DNA of 46,683 bases, taken from the NCBI RefSeq assembly GCF_014202315.1, contig NZ_JACHGN010000042.1, positions 1-46,683 of the forward strand, in the 5' to 3' direction. Below the pieces are notes generated by a model that worked only from the letters and a program-made list of their open reading frames with translations, was not told where the DNA came from and did not search any database. The DNA is from Thermocatellispora tengchongensis. Its GTDB lineage: Bacteria; Actinomycetota; Actinomycetes; Streptosporangiales; Streptosporangiaceae. The translations under genes and the position numbers were made by a program. The number at the start of each line of letters is the position of its first letter. Position 1 is the first letter of the stretch. Positions 16,359 through 25,438 of this stretch are shown here, one piece after another.

Positions 16359-17482
16359 TGCGGCATCCCCACGGTCATGCCCTCGCTCAGGCCCTCGCCC
16401 GAGACCTCGACCCGGCCCTCGGTGAACAGGCCGGTCTCCACCGCGACGTACCTGGTGGCGGAGCCCTCGACGACCTGGAGGCCGAAGCCGCCCTCGCGCA
16501 GCGCCACCAGCGCGGCGATCGGGACCGTGAGCACGTCCTTGCGCTGGGAGGCGGTGAAGGTGACGTCCACGGCCGCCTGGTCCAGGCCCCGGGTCTCCTT
16601 GCCGGCGCCGGACAGCTCGATCAGCGACTCCACCTTGGTCTCGGGCTCGGCGTTCTGGCCGTCGCCGGGCACGATGACGGTGGCGGTCTCGGTGACCTCG
16701 CCCTTGACGTCCTTCCCGTCGGGCAGCGTGACCGTGACCTTGGCGCCCTCGCGGGCCATCCGCTGGTCCTCGGAGTCGAGCTGCACGGTGACCACCTTCT
16801 CGGTGCCGGTGTAGGTGAGCACCTTCTGCCCCGGCGCGGTCGGCTGCCCGACCTCGGTCTCCAGCGTCTCCACCCTGACCTTGTCCGGGGCGAAGACCAC
16901 CTGGCCCAGCTCGACGACGCCGGTCTCCGGCAGGTTGCGGTCGTCCTGCCAGTCCAGCACCGCGTCCGCGGTGCCGTCGGTGTACTCGTCGTCCACGGTG
17001 AAGCCGTCGTAGCCGAGCGCCTTGAGGTTGCGTTCGAGCTGCTCGACGTCGCGGCCCTCCATGCCGGGGGCGAGCCTGCGGTACGCCGGCGTGGTGCCGT
17101 ACATGAGCGTGACCGGCCTGGCGTCGATCCGGTACAGGGACTCGCCCCGGGAGACCTGCTGCCCGCTGTCGGGCAGCCAGGTCACCGTGCCCTGCTGCCT
17201 GCTGGCGGCCGTGGTGGTGGGGCCGTAGCCGAGCGTGCCGTCCTCCTCCCTGGTGTCGCGCAGCGTCTCCCGCTTGATCTGCGCGGTCGCGGGCGGCAGG
17301 GCGCTGGCGGTCTGCTGCGGGGCGCCGTCGTCGAAGGTCCCCGTGGCGTACACGGCCGCGGCGGCGGCGACCGCCGCCACCGCCACCACGACGGCGACCG
17401 TACGGCCCCGTCCCCCGCCGCGCCGCCGCGGGGGCGCGGCGGCCACGTCGTCGAGGGTGTCTCGGGCGGGGGCTGCTCCCAT
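16355..17482 (-). CDS. HlyD/MacA-type periplasmic adaptor with peptidoglycan-binding domain
   Basis: 375 residues from the ATG at 17482, which shares its A with the preceding TGA and has GGAGG six bases upstream. The longer open frame upstream is a shadow of the lipoprotein gene. There is a basic N-terminus and one membrane helix (VAVVVAVAAVAAAAAVYATG). A peptidoglycan_binding_1-like segment follows (LAPGMEGRDVEQLERNLKALGY), then VFAPDKVRVETLETEVGQ, a beta-barrel/lipoyl-like region, and the C-terminal ALVALREGGFGLQVVEGSAT ... GLSEGMTVGM block of membrane-fusion proteins. Inserted PG-binding domains are common in actinobacterial adaptors and may anchor the exporter to the wall. Confidence 0.9.
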   Translation of the reverse strand: MGAAPARDTLDDVAAAPPRRRGGGRGRTVAVVVAVAAVAAAAAVYATGTFDDGAPQQTASALPPATAQIKRETLRDTREEDGTLGYGPTTTAASRQQGTVTWLPDSGQQVSRGESLYRIDARPVTLMYGTTPAYRRLAPGMEGRDVEQLERNLKALGYDGFTVDDEYTDGTADAVLDWQDDRNLPETGVVELGQVVFAPDKVRVETLETEVGQPTAPGQKVLTYTGTEKVVTVQLDSEDQRMAREGAKVTVTLPDGKDVKGEVTETATVIVPGDGQNAEPETKVESLIELSGAGKETRGLDQAAVDVTFTASQRKDVLTVPIAALVALREGGFGLQVVEGSATRYVAVETGLFTEGRVEVSGEGLSEGMTVGMPQ

Positions 17483-18009
17483 CAGGAGCCTCCCTGGCCC
17501 GCCTGGGGCAGGTACTGCTCGGCGCACTTCTGCTGCGCGGCCTCGAAGTCGGGGTCCTCGCCGACCTCCGGCGTGATGCGGATGCCCGCCCCCTCGGGGT
17601 CGGGGAACGCCTCGACGCCGTTGTCGCGCATGCACTGGGCGAACTTGCGCATGTTCTCGGCCTGCTGCGGGTTCGCGTTCTGGCCGATCCCGGCCCCCTC
17701 CGCGAACTCCTTGCACGCCTCCTGAGCCTTCTCCATGGTGCCCTGGGGCAGGTTCCTCGCCATGATCCTGACGCCCTGGCCCGGCTGGGGGTCGTCCACC
17801 TGGACGCCGTTCTCGCGCATGCACTGGGCGAACTTCAGCGCCATCTCGTGCTTGGCGTCGGCGTTGGGGGCGGCGCTGGCGGACGTGCTCGCCGTGCCGG
17901 CGCCGTTGACGGACGCGACGTCGCCGCCCCCCTCGGCCTCACCTCCGCAGCCGGCGAGCGCCAGCGTGAGCACCGCCGCGGCCACCACGCCCACAACTCG
18001 TCCCCGCAT
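17482..18009 (-). CDS. Lipoprotein with duplicated Cys motif, first gene of the export operon
   Basis: 175 residues. The signal peptide ends in a clean lipobox (LTLALAGC). The mature protein contains two copies of KFAQCMRxNGV (about residues 59-69 and 120-130). Each is followed some 30-40 residues later by another Cys (QEACKEF and QQKCAEQ), so two disulfide-linked repeats are plausible. I recognise this arrangement as one often found beside MacAB-type operons in actinobacteria, without a known biochemical role. A surface accessory or substrate-capture subunit is an inference. Its stop overlaps the adaptor ATG by one base. Confidence 0.85.
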   Translation of the reverse strand: MRGRVVGVVAAAVLTLALAGCGGEAEGGGDVASVNGAGTASTSASAAPNADAKHEMALKFAQCMRENGVQVDDPQPGQGVRIMARNLPQGTMEKAQEACKEFAEGAGIGQNANPQQAENMRKFAQCMRDNGVEAFPDPEGAGIRITPEVGEDPDFEAAQQKCAEQYLPQAGQGGS

Positions 18010-18078
18010 GATCGTCTCCTCGATCCGTGGCCGGGTCCCACGCCCGGCCGTCCAGGGGACGATGCAACCGGGTGGGCC

Positions 18079-18117
18079 GTTTCCCCCCTGTTTCCGCCTG
18101 TCCCCCCTGTTTCCGCC
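18079..18117. promoter_or_regulatory. Tandem direct half-sites, candidate OmpR-type operator
   Basis: In the 189-base gap between the divergent export operon and two-component genes, CCCCCCTGTTTCCGCC occurs twice (18083-18098 and 18102-18117). Within the block, GTTTCC/GTCCCC-like half-sites begin at 18079, 18090, 18100 and 18109, spaced 9-11 bases, about one helical turn each. OmpR-family regulators bind such head-to-tail half-sites, so this is a likely target of the adjacent response regulator. Confidence 0.55.
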
Positions 18118-18198
18118 GGGCGGCGGGGGACGCTAACAGCGAGTCAACACGGCTCTTGGCACCATCTGCCTGAGCGGAAGAACGGAAGGGCTGGTGCC

Positions 18199-18855
18199 AT
18201 GCGGGTGCTGGTGGTGGAGGACGAGCACATGCTCGCCGACGCGATCGCCGAGTGGCTGCGTGAGGAGACCCACGCGGTGGACGTCGCGCTCGACGGGGAG
18301 GCGGCGCTGGAGCGCATCGCGGTCAACGACTACGACGTGATCGTGCTCGACCGGGATCTGCCGCTGGTGCACGGCGACGACGTGTGCCGGGAGCTGGTGG
18401 AGTCGGACTCGACGGCCCGGGTGCTGATGCTGACCGCCGCCGCGCAGATCGACGACCGGGTGACCGGGCTGTCGCTGGGGGCCGACGACTATCTGACCAA
18501 GCCGTTCGCGTTCGCCGAGCTGGCCGCGCGGGTGCACGCGCTGGGCCGCCGCGCCCGCCCGGCCACGCCGCCGGTGCTGCGCAGGGCGGGGATCACGCTG
18601 GACCCGGCGCGCCGCGAGGTGTACCGCGACGGCCGGTACGTGCCGCTGTCGAAGAAGGAGTTCGCGGTGCTGGCCGAGCTGATGCGGGCCGACGGCGCCG
18701 TGGTCTCCTCCGAGGCCCTGCTGGAGAAGGCGTGGGACGAGAACGCCGACCCGTTCACCGGCGTGGTGCGCCTGACCATACTCAAGCTGCGCCGCAAGCT
18801 CGGCGACCCGCCGGTCGTGGAGACGGTGCCGGGCGTGGGGTACCGGATCGGATGA
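18199..18855 (+). CDS. OmpR-family response regulator
   Basis: 218 residues. The receiver domain has the acidic pair (VVEDEHM), phospho-acceptor Asp in VIVLDRDLPLVHG (about residue 51), Thr in VLMLTAA and Lys in DYLTKPF. The C-terminal winged helix has the OmpR pattern PLSKKEFAVLAELMRADG ... VVRLTILKLRRKLGDP ... VPGVGYRI. The ATG at 18199 is preceded by GGAAGGG. It overlaps the kinase gene as ATGA and is divergent from the MacAB-type operon, which it probably controls. Confidence 0.95.
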   Translation: MRVLVVEDEHMLADAIAEWLREETHAVDVALDGEAALERIAVNDYDVIVLDRDLPLVHGDDVCRELVESDSTARVLMLTAAAQIDDRVTGLSLGADDYLTKPFAFAELAARVHALGRRARPATPPVLRRAGITLDPARREVYRDGRYVPLSKKEFAVLAELMRADGAVVSSEALLEKAWDENADPFTGVVRLTILKLRRKLGDPPVVETVPGVGYRIG

Positions 18856-20030
18856 ACCTGCCCACGCCGGCGGGCCCGCGCCCGCGCTCCGGGCTCCAGG
18901 TCCGGCTCACCCTCGTGTACGGCGGGCTGTTCCTGCTCGCCGGGGTGCTCCTGCTCGCGGTCACGTACCTGCTGGTCCGGGCGCAGCTCGGCGGGCGCAA
19001 GGTGCTGATGACGGTGACCGGCGGCCCGATGAACGCCGATGTCGTGCGCCGGCAGGCCGAGGAGCAGAGCGACATGCTGCGCGACGCGGCCACGACCTCG
19101 CTGCTGACCCAGGGGGCCATCGCGCTGGTGGTGGTCGGCGCGCTCGCGATCGGGTTGGGCTGGCTGGTCGCGGGCCGGATGCTCGCCCCGCTGCGGCTGG
19201 TGACCGCGACCGCGCGCCGGATCGCCGCCGCCCCGGCCGCCGACCAGGGCCTGCACGAGCGGATCGCGCTGCGGGGGCCGGACGACGAGGTCAAGGAGCT
19301 GGCCGACACCTTCGACATCATGCTGGAACGGCTGGACCACTCCTTCGACGGGCAGCGGCGGTTCGTGGCCAACGCCTCGCACGAGCTGCGGACGCCGCTG
19401 ACGCTGAACCGGGCGCTGGTCGAGCTGGCGATGCACCGCAAGTCGGCCTCGCCGGACGTCAAGCAGCTCGGCGAGAACCTGTTGCAGATCAACGACCGGC
19501 ACGAGCGGCTCATCTCGGGGCTGCTGCTGCTCGCCCGCACCGAGCACGAGATCGCCAACCGGGCGCTGGTCGATCTGGCCGACGTGGTCACGCACGTCGT
19601 CGCGCAGACGGCCTGGGAGGCCGAGAAGGCCAAGGTCACGGTGTACGAGACGACGGGCCCGGCGCCGACCGCCGGCGACGCGATGCTGCTGGAACGGCTG
19701 GTGCAGAACCTGGTGGAGAACGGCATCCGGTACAACGTGGACGACGGCGGCGGGTGGGTGCGCGTCGTCAGCCGCGCCGGGCAGCCCGGGTACGTCGAGG
19801 TGGAGGTCAGCAACTCCGGGCCGGTGGTGCCGCCGTACGAGGTGCCGGTGCTGTTCGAGCCGTTCCGGCGGCTGGGCGCCAAGCGTACGGTCACCGGCGA
19901 GAGCGCGGGCCTGGGCCTGTCGATCGTACGGTCGGTGGCCCGCGCGCACGGGGGCGCGATCAAGGCGCACCCGCGCGAGGGCGGCGGCCTGGTCGTGACC
20001 GCCGTGCTCCCCCGGGCCCCCTGGACCTGA
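18852..20030 (+). CDS. Sensor histidine kinase
   Basis: 392 residues. Two membrane helices (about 20-45, LVYGGLFLLAGVLLLAVTYL, and about 85-110) flank a short outer loop of about 40 residues. A HAMP domain follows (MLAPLRLVTATARRIAAAPA). HisKA has the phospho-acceptor His in VANASHELRTPLTLNRALVE. HATPase_c has the N-box LVQNLVENGIRYN and the G-box SAGLGLSIVRSVARAHGG. The outer loop is too small for a classical ligand domain, as in membrane-stress or antibiotic-sensing kinases that detect signals through the membrane or a transporter. This fits the adjacent exporter. Confidence 0.95.
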   Translation: MNLPTPAGPRPRSGLQVRLTLVYGGLFLLAGVLLLAVTYLLVRAQLGGRKVLMTVTGGPMNADVVRRQAEEQSDMLRDAATTSLLTQGAIALVVVGALAIGLGWLVAGRMLAPLRLVTATARRIAAAPAADQGLHERIALRGPDDEVKELADTFDIMLERLDHSFDGQRRFVANASHELRTPLTLNRALVELAMHRKSASPDVKQLGENLLQINDRHERLISGLLLLARTEHEIANRALVDLADVVTHVVAQTAWEAEKAKVTVYETTGPAPTAGDAMLLERLVQNLVENGIRYNVDDGGGWVRVVSRAGQPGYVEVEVSNSGPVVPPYEVPVLFEPFRRLGAKRTVTGESAGLGLSIVRSVARAHGGAIKAHPREGGGLVVTAVLPRAPWT

Positions 20031-20101
20031 GCCGGGCATACGGCGGTCCTTCCGGCGATGGCGCGCACGGGCCGGGACGTCCCGCCGTGAGATATTTTTT
20101 C

Positions 20102-20123
20102 CGGGTTATTGACGAAAAACCCG
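20102..20123. promoter_or_regulatory. Inverted repeat upstream of the ROK gene
   Basis: CGGGTT (20102-20107) and AACCCG (20118-20123) flank an AT-rich centre in the otherwise GC-rich 115-base gap. A TTGACG hexamer (20109-20114) lies inside and may be a -35 box, about 30 bases before the ATG at 20146. This could be the autoregulatory site of the ROK repressor. Confidence 0.4.
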
Positions 20124-20145
20124 TGACGTCGGCACACTCTCCGTT

Positions 20146-21345
20146 ATGCAGCCATCCGGTAGCCCCCTGGCGCAGCTCCGCCGCGGGCACGAAGACCTCG
20201 TGCTCGACCTGCTGCGCAAGCACGGCCCGCTCAGCCGGGGCGAGCTGGGCAAACGATGCGGCCTGTCCCGTACCACGCTCTACGACATCATCGCAGGGCT
20301 GATGGCCAGCGGCGCGGTCGTGACCGCGGCCCAGGAGGACGCGGCGCCGCGCGGGCGCGGCCGGCCGGCCGAGACGCTCACCCTCAACCCGGACGCCGGG
20401 CAGGCGATCGGCATCGACTTCGCCCGGCGCGCGGTGCACGTCGCCGCGGTCAACGTCGCGCACGAGATCGTCGGCTCGGCCAGCGAGGCGCACGCCGCCG
20501 ACCTCCCCTGGGAGGACCGGGTGGAGCTGGCCGAGCGGCTGGTCGGCACGCTCACCGGCGGCTCGCTGCGGCTCGGCGCGCTGTCGGCGATCGGGGTCGG
20601 CGTGGTCGGCCCGGTGGGCGAGCCGGAGGGCGAGGAGGACGGCCGCCATCTGGACGCGCTGCCCGAGCTGCTCGTCAAGCGGTTCGGCGTGCCGGTGCTG
20701 GTGGACAACAACACCCGGCTCGCGGCGCTGGCCGAGTCCATCTGGGGCGCGGCGGCGGGCGGGCAGGACGTGCTGTACCTACGGCTGTCCCACGGCGTCG
20801 GCGGCGGGCTGGTGGTGAACGGCTCGCTGCACCGCGGCGCGTACGGGCTGTCGGGCGAGTTCGGGCACATCACCGTCGAGCCCGGCGGCGCGCCCTGCGA
20901 CTGCGGCGGCGCCGGATGCCTGGAGACCGTGGCCTCGATAAGGGGCCTGCTCGACTCCTACCGCGCCGCCGGCGGCCGGGCCGACGACGTGTCCGCCCTC
21001 CTCGCCGCGGCCGGCGCCGGCGAGGAGGCCGCGCTCGGCGTACTGGCCAAGGCCGGCGCCCAGGTCGGCGCGGTGCTCGCCGCGCTGTGCAACGCCATCG
21101 GGCCCAGCGTGATCGTGATCGGCGGCGAGCTGGCCGAGGCCGGCCCGGCCCTGTTCGGCCCGATCGAGCGGACCCTGACCGCGCACATCCTGCCGATCTC
21201 GCGACACCGGATCAGCCTGCGCCGCGGCACCCTCGGCGACGTCGCCGGCGCCCTCGGGGGCATCGCCCTGGTCCTGCACGAGTCACCGCTGCTGTCCAGG
21301 TATCCGCAGATCCCCGACCACATCGATCAGTTGAGGCAGCCATGA
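20146..21345 (+). CDS. ROK-family transcriptional repressor
   Basis: 399 residues. The N-terminal winged helix ([20 protein letters not shown], then [14 protein letters not shown]) is followed by a ROK sugar-kinase-like fold. That fold has the nucleotide-site pattern [42 protein letters not shown], the zinc/ROK signature [24 protein letters not shown] and the final [10 protein letters not shown]. It is a NagC/XylR-type regulator: it binds DNA without ligand and releases when a sugar or sugar phosphate binds. It overlaps the permease gene by 4 bases, so it is the first gene of the importer-sulfatase cluster and probably its regulator. Confidence 0.94.
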   Translation: MQPSGSPLAQLRRGHEDLVLDLLRKHGPLSRGELGKRCGLSRTTLYDIIAGLMASGAVVTAAQEDAAPRGRGRPAETLTLNPDAGQAIGIDFARRAVHVAAVNVAHEIVGSASEAHAADLPWEDRVELAERLVGTLTGGSLRLGALSAIGVGVVGPVGEPEGEEDGRHLDALPELLVKRFGVPVLVDNNTRLAALAESIWGAAAGGQDVLYLRLSHGVGGGLVVNGSLHRGAYGLSGEFGHITVEPGGAPCDCGGAGCLETVASIRGLLDSYRAAGGRADDVSALLAAAGAGEEAALGVLAKAGAQVGAVLAALCNAIGPSVIVIGGELAEAGPALFGPIERTLTAHILPISRHRISLRRGTLGDVAGALGGIALVLHESPLLSRYPQIPDHIDQLRQP

Positions 21346-22154
21346 CCGTGGTCACCGCATCACCCCAGAAGACCTCCGCGCGGCCCGACGGGCGCCGCGC
21401 CGCCCGCAAACCCCGCCGTACCATCGCGCTCAACCTGCTCGCGGTCGCGATCGGCCTGGGCCTGTGGACGCTGCTGGCCTCGGTCGGCGTGCAGGGCCTG
21501 CCGGGGCCGCTGACGGTCGCGGCCCGCGGCGGCGAGCTGATCGCCGACGGCACCCTGCTGGGCGACGTGCTGGCCAGCCTGCGCCGGGTGTTCGTCGGCT
21601 TCGCGCTGGGCACGCTGCTGGCCATCCCGGTCGGCTTCCTGATGGGCTGGTACGCCACCGCGCGCGGCCTGCTGGAACCGTACATCCAGTTCTTCCGCAC
21701 GATCCCGCCGCTGGCGATCATCCCGCTGGCGATCGTGCTGATGGGCATCGGCGAGGTGCCCAAGGTGTTCGTGATCTTCCTGGCGGCGTTCCTGTCCAGC
21801 GTCGTGTCCACCTTCCAGGGCGTGGTGGACGTGGACAAGACGCTGATCAACGCCGCCCGGGTGCTCGGCGCGTCCGACCGGACCATCTTCCTGAAGGTGG
21901 TGGTCCCGGCGTCCACCCCGTTCATCCTGGTCGGGATGCGGATCGGGCTCGGCTCGGCCTGGGGGACCCTCGTCGCCGCCGAGCTGATCGCCGCCCAGGA
22001 GGGGCTCGGCTTCCGGATGCAGCAGGCCCAGCTCTACTACGACCTCTCCACGATCTTCGTGGGGCTGATCGCGATCGGCGTGCTCGGCCTGGTCATGGAC
22101 CGGCTGCTGCTGCTCGCCGAGCGACGCCTCACCGGCTGGCAGGAGCGCCGATGA
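21342..22154 (+). CDS. ABC importer permease, SsuC/TauC type
   Basis: 270 residues. A basic cytoplasmic N-terminus leads to six predicted membrane helices. The BPD_transp_1 coupling motif is [27 protein letters not shown], read in two parts, with [20 protein letters not shown] characteristic of the nitrate/sulfonate/taurine class. The ATG overlaps the ROK stop and its own stop overlaps the ATPase ATG, each by 4 bases. It forms the channel with the ATPase and lipoprotein encoded next. Confidence 0.94.
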   Translation: MTVVTASPQKTSARPDGRRAARKPRRTIALNLLAVAIGLGLWTLLASVGVQGLPGPLTVAARGGELIADGTLLGDVLASLRRVFVGFALGTLLAIPVGFLMGWYATARGLLEPYIQFFRTIPPLAIIPLAIVLMGIGEVPKVFVIFLAAFLSSVVSTFQGVVDVDKTLINAARVLGASDRTIFLKVVVPASTPFILVGMRIGLGSAWGTLVAAELIAAQEGLGFRMQQAQLYYDLSTIFVGLIAIGVLGLVMDRLLLLAERRLTGWQERR

Positions 22155-22924
22155 CCACCGCCAAGATCTCTTTCCGCGAGATCAGCAAGACCTACCCGCT
22201 CAAGGACACCGTCTTCACCGCGCTCGACCGCGTCTCGCTGGACATCGCGGACGAGGAGTTCGTCACCGTCGTCGGCCCGTCGGGCTGCGGCAAGAGCACG
22301 CTGATGAGCATGGCGGCCGGGCTCGTCGAGCCCACCGGCGGCGAGGTGCTGGTGGACGGCGCCCCGGTCACCGGCCCCGGCCCCGACCGCGGCGTGATCT
22401 TCCAGCAGTACGCCCTGTTCCCGTGGCTGACCGTGCGCAAGAACGTCGAGTTCGGGCTGCGGCTGGCCGGGCTCGCGCCCGAGGAGCGCAGGGCGCGGGC
22501 GGAGCGCGCGATCGAGCTGGTCGGGCTCGCCGACTTCGCCGACGCGCTGCCCAAGATGCTCTCGGGCGGCATGAAGCAGCGCTGCGCCATCGCGCGGGCG
22601 TACGCGGTGAACCCGCGGGTCCTGCTCATGGACGAACCGTTCGGGGCGCTGGACGCGTTGACCCGCGTGCAGTTGCAGGACCAGTTGCTGCACACCTGGA
22701 GCCAGGAGCGGCGCACGGTCATGTTCATCACCCACGACGTGGACGAGGCCGTCTACCTGGCCAGGCGCGTGGTGGTGATGGCGGCGAGGCCCGGCCGCAT
22801 CCACAAGATCGTGGACGTGGACCTGCCCTACCCGCGCACCGAGGAGATGCGGCTCTCGCCCGAGTTCAGCGGCATCCGGGCCGAGGTCTGGCACTCCGTG
22901 TACCACCAGGCGCCCGCCGCCTGA
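22151..22924 (+). CDS. ABC importer ATPase, SsuB/TauB type
   Basis: 257 residues. Walker [11 protein letters not shown]-loop [13 protein letters not shown], signature [16 protein letters not shown], Walker [13 protein letters not shown] and switch His [14 protein letters not shown] are present and belong to the nitrate/sulfonate/taurine subfamily. It has no C-terminal regulatory domain. It is coupled to the permease upstream; the binding-protein gene follows after 29 bases. Confidence 0.95.
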   Translation: MTTAKISFREISKTYPLKDTVFTALDRVSLDIADEEFVTVVGPSGCGKSTLMSMAAGLVEPTGGEVLVDGAPVTGPGPDRGVIFQQYALFPWLTVRKNVEFGLRLAGLAPEERRARAERAIELVGLADFADALPKMLSGGMKQRCAIARAYAVNPRVLLMDEPFGALDALTRVQLQDQLLHTWSQERRTVMFITHDVDEAVYLARRVVVMAARPGRIHKIVDVDLPYPRTEEMRLSPEFSGIRAEVWHSVYHQAPAA

Positions 22925-22953
22925 CCCCTCTTTCGCGAAAGGACGTCTCCGCC

Positions 22954-23925
22954 ATGCGTGTGATTCGTCGCGCCCTCATGGCCGCCTCCGCGGTCACCAT
23001 GCTCACACTGTCCGTGACCGCGTGCAGCGGCGACGACAGCACGACCGTCCGCTTCGGCTACATCAGCGACTACAACGGCGCGAGCCTGCTCGCCATCGCC
23101 GACAAGCAGGGGCTGTGGGAGAAGCAGGGGCTCACCCCCGAGGTGAAGGTGTTCACCAACGGCCCGCTGCAGATCCAGGCGCTCGGCGCGGGCGACCTCG
23201 ACTTCGGCTACATCGGCCCCGGCGCGTTCTGGCTGCCCGCCTCCGGCAAGGCCAAGATCATCGCGATCAACACGCTCGCGTACGCCGACCGCGTCATCGC
23301 CCAGCCCGGCATCACCTCGATCCAGGGCCTGAAGGGCAAGAAGGTCGGCGTGCCCGAGGGCACCTCCGGCGACATGGTGCTCAACCTGGCGCTCAAGCAG
23401 GCCGGGATGACCGCCGACGACATCGAGAAGGTGCCGATGGACCCGGCCACGGTGGTGTCGGCGTTCGTGGCCGGGCAGATCGACGGCGCCGGCATCTGGT
23501 ACCCATTGATCGACAACATCAAGGCCAAGGTGCCCGGCCTGGTGGAGATCGCCAGCACCAGGCAGTTCCCCGACAGCTCCTTCCCCACCGCGTTCGTCGG
23601 CGGCAACGAGGTGGACCCCGAGCTGACCAACAAGGTGATCAAGGTGCTGCAGGAGGCCAACGACTGGCGGGCCGCGCACCCCGACGAGGCCATCGCCGAG
23701 GCCGCGACCCTGCTCAAGCTGGACAAGGCCAAGGTCGCCGCCGACGCCGCGAACGTGCAGATCATGACGACCAAGGACCTGGTCGACAAGACCAAGGACG
23801 GCACCGTCGCCAAGTGGCTCAACAGCCTCGGCGACTTCTTCGTCGGGACCGGCCAGCTCAAGTCGCGCCCCGACCCCGCCACGTACTACACCGGCGACCT
23901 CTACACGAAGGCATTTGCTGGATGA
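22954..23925 (+). CDS. ABC importer solute-binding lipoprotein, SsuA/TauA (NMT1) type
   Basis: 323 residues. Signal peptide MRVIRRALMAASAVTMLTLS ends in VTACSG, a lipobox-like site. The mature protein has the NMT1/SsuA pattern: VRFGYISDYNGASLLAIADK, GLWEKQGLTPEVKVFTNGP, GAGDLDFGYIGPG, LKGKKVGVPEGTSGD and AFVAGQIDGAGIWYP. These proteins bind sulfonates, taurine, thiamine precursors or similar small anions. The sulfatase gene overlaps its stop by 4 bases, so a sulfate-ester ligand is a reasonable inference. GAAAGG lies upstream of the ATG. Confidence 0.93.
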   Translation: MRVIRRALMAASAVTMLTLSVTACSGDDSTTVRFGYISDYNGASLLAIADKQGLWEKQGLTPEVKVFTNGPLQIQALGAGDLDFGYIGPGAFWLPASGKAKIIAINTLAYADRVIAQPGITSIQGLKGKKVGVPEGTSGDMVLNLALKQAGMTADDIEKVPMDPATVVSAFVAGQIDGAGIWYPLIDNIKAKVPGLVEIASTRQFPDSSFPTAFVGGNEVDPELTNKVIKVLQEANDWRAAHPDEAIAEAATLLKLDKAKVAADAANVQIMTTKDLVDKTKDGTVAKWLNSLGDFFVGTGQLKSRPDPATYYTGDLYTKAFAG

Positions 23926-25388
23926 ACCTGCTGTTCCTGATGACCGACCAGCACCGCGTCGACACGCTCGGGTGCTACGGCAACCCGCACGTGGCCACGC
24001 CCAACCTGGACAGGCTGGCGGCCACGGGCACCCGCTTCGACCGGTTCTACACGCCGACGGCCATCTGCACCCCGGCGCGGGCCAGCCTGCTCACCGGCAT
24101 GGCCCCGTTCCGGCACCGGCTGCTGGCCAACTACGAGCGGAACGTCGGCTATCTGGAGGATCTGCGGGAGGACGCGTTCACCTTCCCCCAGGCGCTGCGC
24201 GAGCGCGGCTACCAGCTCGGGCTGATCGGCAAGTGGCACGGCGGCACCCACCGCAACGCCGCCTCCTACGGGTTCGACGGGCCCGACCTGCCGGGCTGGC
24301 ACAACCCGGTGGACCACCCCGACTACCTGGCCTACCTAAAGGAGCGCGGGCTGCCGCCGTACCGGATCTCCGACCTGATCCGGGGCACCACACCGAACGG
24401 CAACCCGGGCAACCTGCTGGCCGCGCGGCTGCACCAGCCGGTGGAGGCGACCTTCGAGCACTACCTCGCCACCCGGGCCATCGAGCACCTGGAGCGGTAC
24501 GCCGCCGACGGCCGCCCGTTCTTCCTGGCCACCCACTTCTTCGGGCCGCACCTGCCGTACCTGCTGCCCGATGAGTACTTCGACCGCTACGACCCCGACC
24601 TGGTGGAGCTGCCGCCCTCGATCGCGGAGACCTTCGAGGGCAAGCCGCCGGTGCAGCGCAACTACAGCGCCCACTGGACCTTCGACACGATCCCCATCGA
24701 GGTCACCCGCAAGCTGATCGCGGTCTACTGGGGCTACGTGACGCTGATCGACGAGCAGATCGGCCGCATCCTGGCCAAGCTCGACGAGCTGGGGCTCACC
24801 GGCGAGACCTCGGTGTTCTTCACCGCCGACCACGGCGAGTTCACCGGGGCGCACCGCCTGCACGACAAGGGCCCGGCCATGTACGAGGACATCTACCGCA
24901 TCCCCGGCATCGTCCGCATCCCAGGCGCGTCCCCGCAGGTCAGGCACGAGTTCGTCACCCTCACCGACTGCACGGCCACGATCCTGGACCTGGCCGGCTG
25001 CGACACCGCCCCCGCCGTGGACAGCCGCAGCCTGGTCCCGCTCGTGCGCGGCGAGCACCCCGAGTGGCCCGCGGAGCTGCTGGCGGAGTTCCACGGCCAC
25101 CACTTCCCCTACCCGCAGCGGATGATCCGCGACGAGCGCTACAAGCTCGTGGTCAACCCCGAGTCGGTCAACGAGCTGTACGACCTGTTCGACGACCCGC
25201 ACGAGCTGCACAACCGCTACCAGCACCCCGAGCTGCGCCCGGTGCGGCAGCGCCTCATGCGCCGCCTGTACGACCTGCTGCGCGAGCGCGGCGACAACTT
25301 CTACCACTGGATGACGCCCATGTACGACATCGGCGTCTCCGACTACGACCCCACCCTCAGCTCCTTCGAAACCGTGGAGGCGGAGTGA
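23922..25388 (+). CDS. Type I sulfatase (formylglycine-dependent), cytoplasmic
   Basis: 488 residues. The sulfatase signature ICTPARASLLTG places the Cys to be converted to formylglycine at residue 49. Metal ligands are expected in MTDQHRVDTLGCYG and FTADHGEFTGAH; GKWHGG supplies the usual Lys and His. There is no signal peptide, so hydrolysis should occur in the cytoplasm after import. The MTDQHR.DTLGCYG start is typical of the choline-sulfatase/alkylsulfatase-like branch; the exact ester is unknown. No formylglycine-generating enzyme gene is visible in this window. The ATG overlaps the binding-protein stop and its stop overlaps the GH43 GTG, so uptake, desulfation and glycan hydrolysis appear linked. 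Confidence 0.93.
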   Translation: MNLLFLMTDQHRVDTLGCYGNPHVATPNLDRLAATGTRFDRFYTPTAICTPARASLLTGMAPFRHRLLANYERNVGYLEDLREDAFTFPQALRERGYQLGLIGKWHGGTHRNAASYGFDGPDLPGWHNPVDHPDYLAYLKERGLPPYRISDLIRGTTPNGNPGNLLAARLHQPVEATFEHYLATRAIEHLERYAADGRPFFLATHFFGPHLPYLLPDEYFDRYDPDLVELPPSIAETFEGKPPVQRNYSAHWTFDTIPIEVTRKLIAVYWGYVTLIDEQIGRILAKLDELGLTGETSVFFTADHGEFTGAHRLHDKGPAMYEDIYRIPGIVRIPGASPQVRHEFVTLTDCTATILDLAGCDTAPAVDSRSLVPLVRGEHPEWPAELLAEFHGHHFPYPQRMIRDERYKLVVNPESVNELYDLFDDPHELHNRYQHPELRPVRQRLMRRLYDLLRERGDNFYHWMTPMYDIGVSDYDPTLSSFETVEAE

Positions 25389-25438
25389 CACGAACATCCC
25401 GAGTGACACGAACATCCGGAGTGACACGACCATTACGT
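25385..25438 (+). repeat. Triplicated 18-base start region of the GH43 gene
   Basis: Three tandem 18-base units begin at 25385, 25403 and 25421. Each starts GTGACACGA; the first two continue with ACATCC. They encode VTRTSR, VTRTSG and VTRPLR. Each offers an in-frame GTG start with GGA-type sequence close upstream, so copy-number change would add or remove start sites. Confidence 0.75.
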
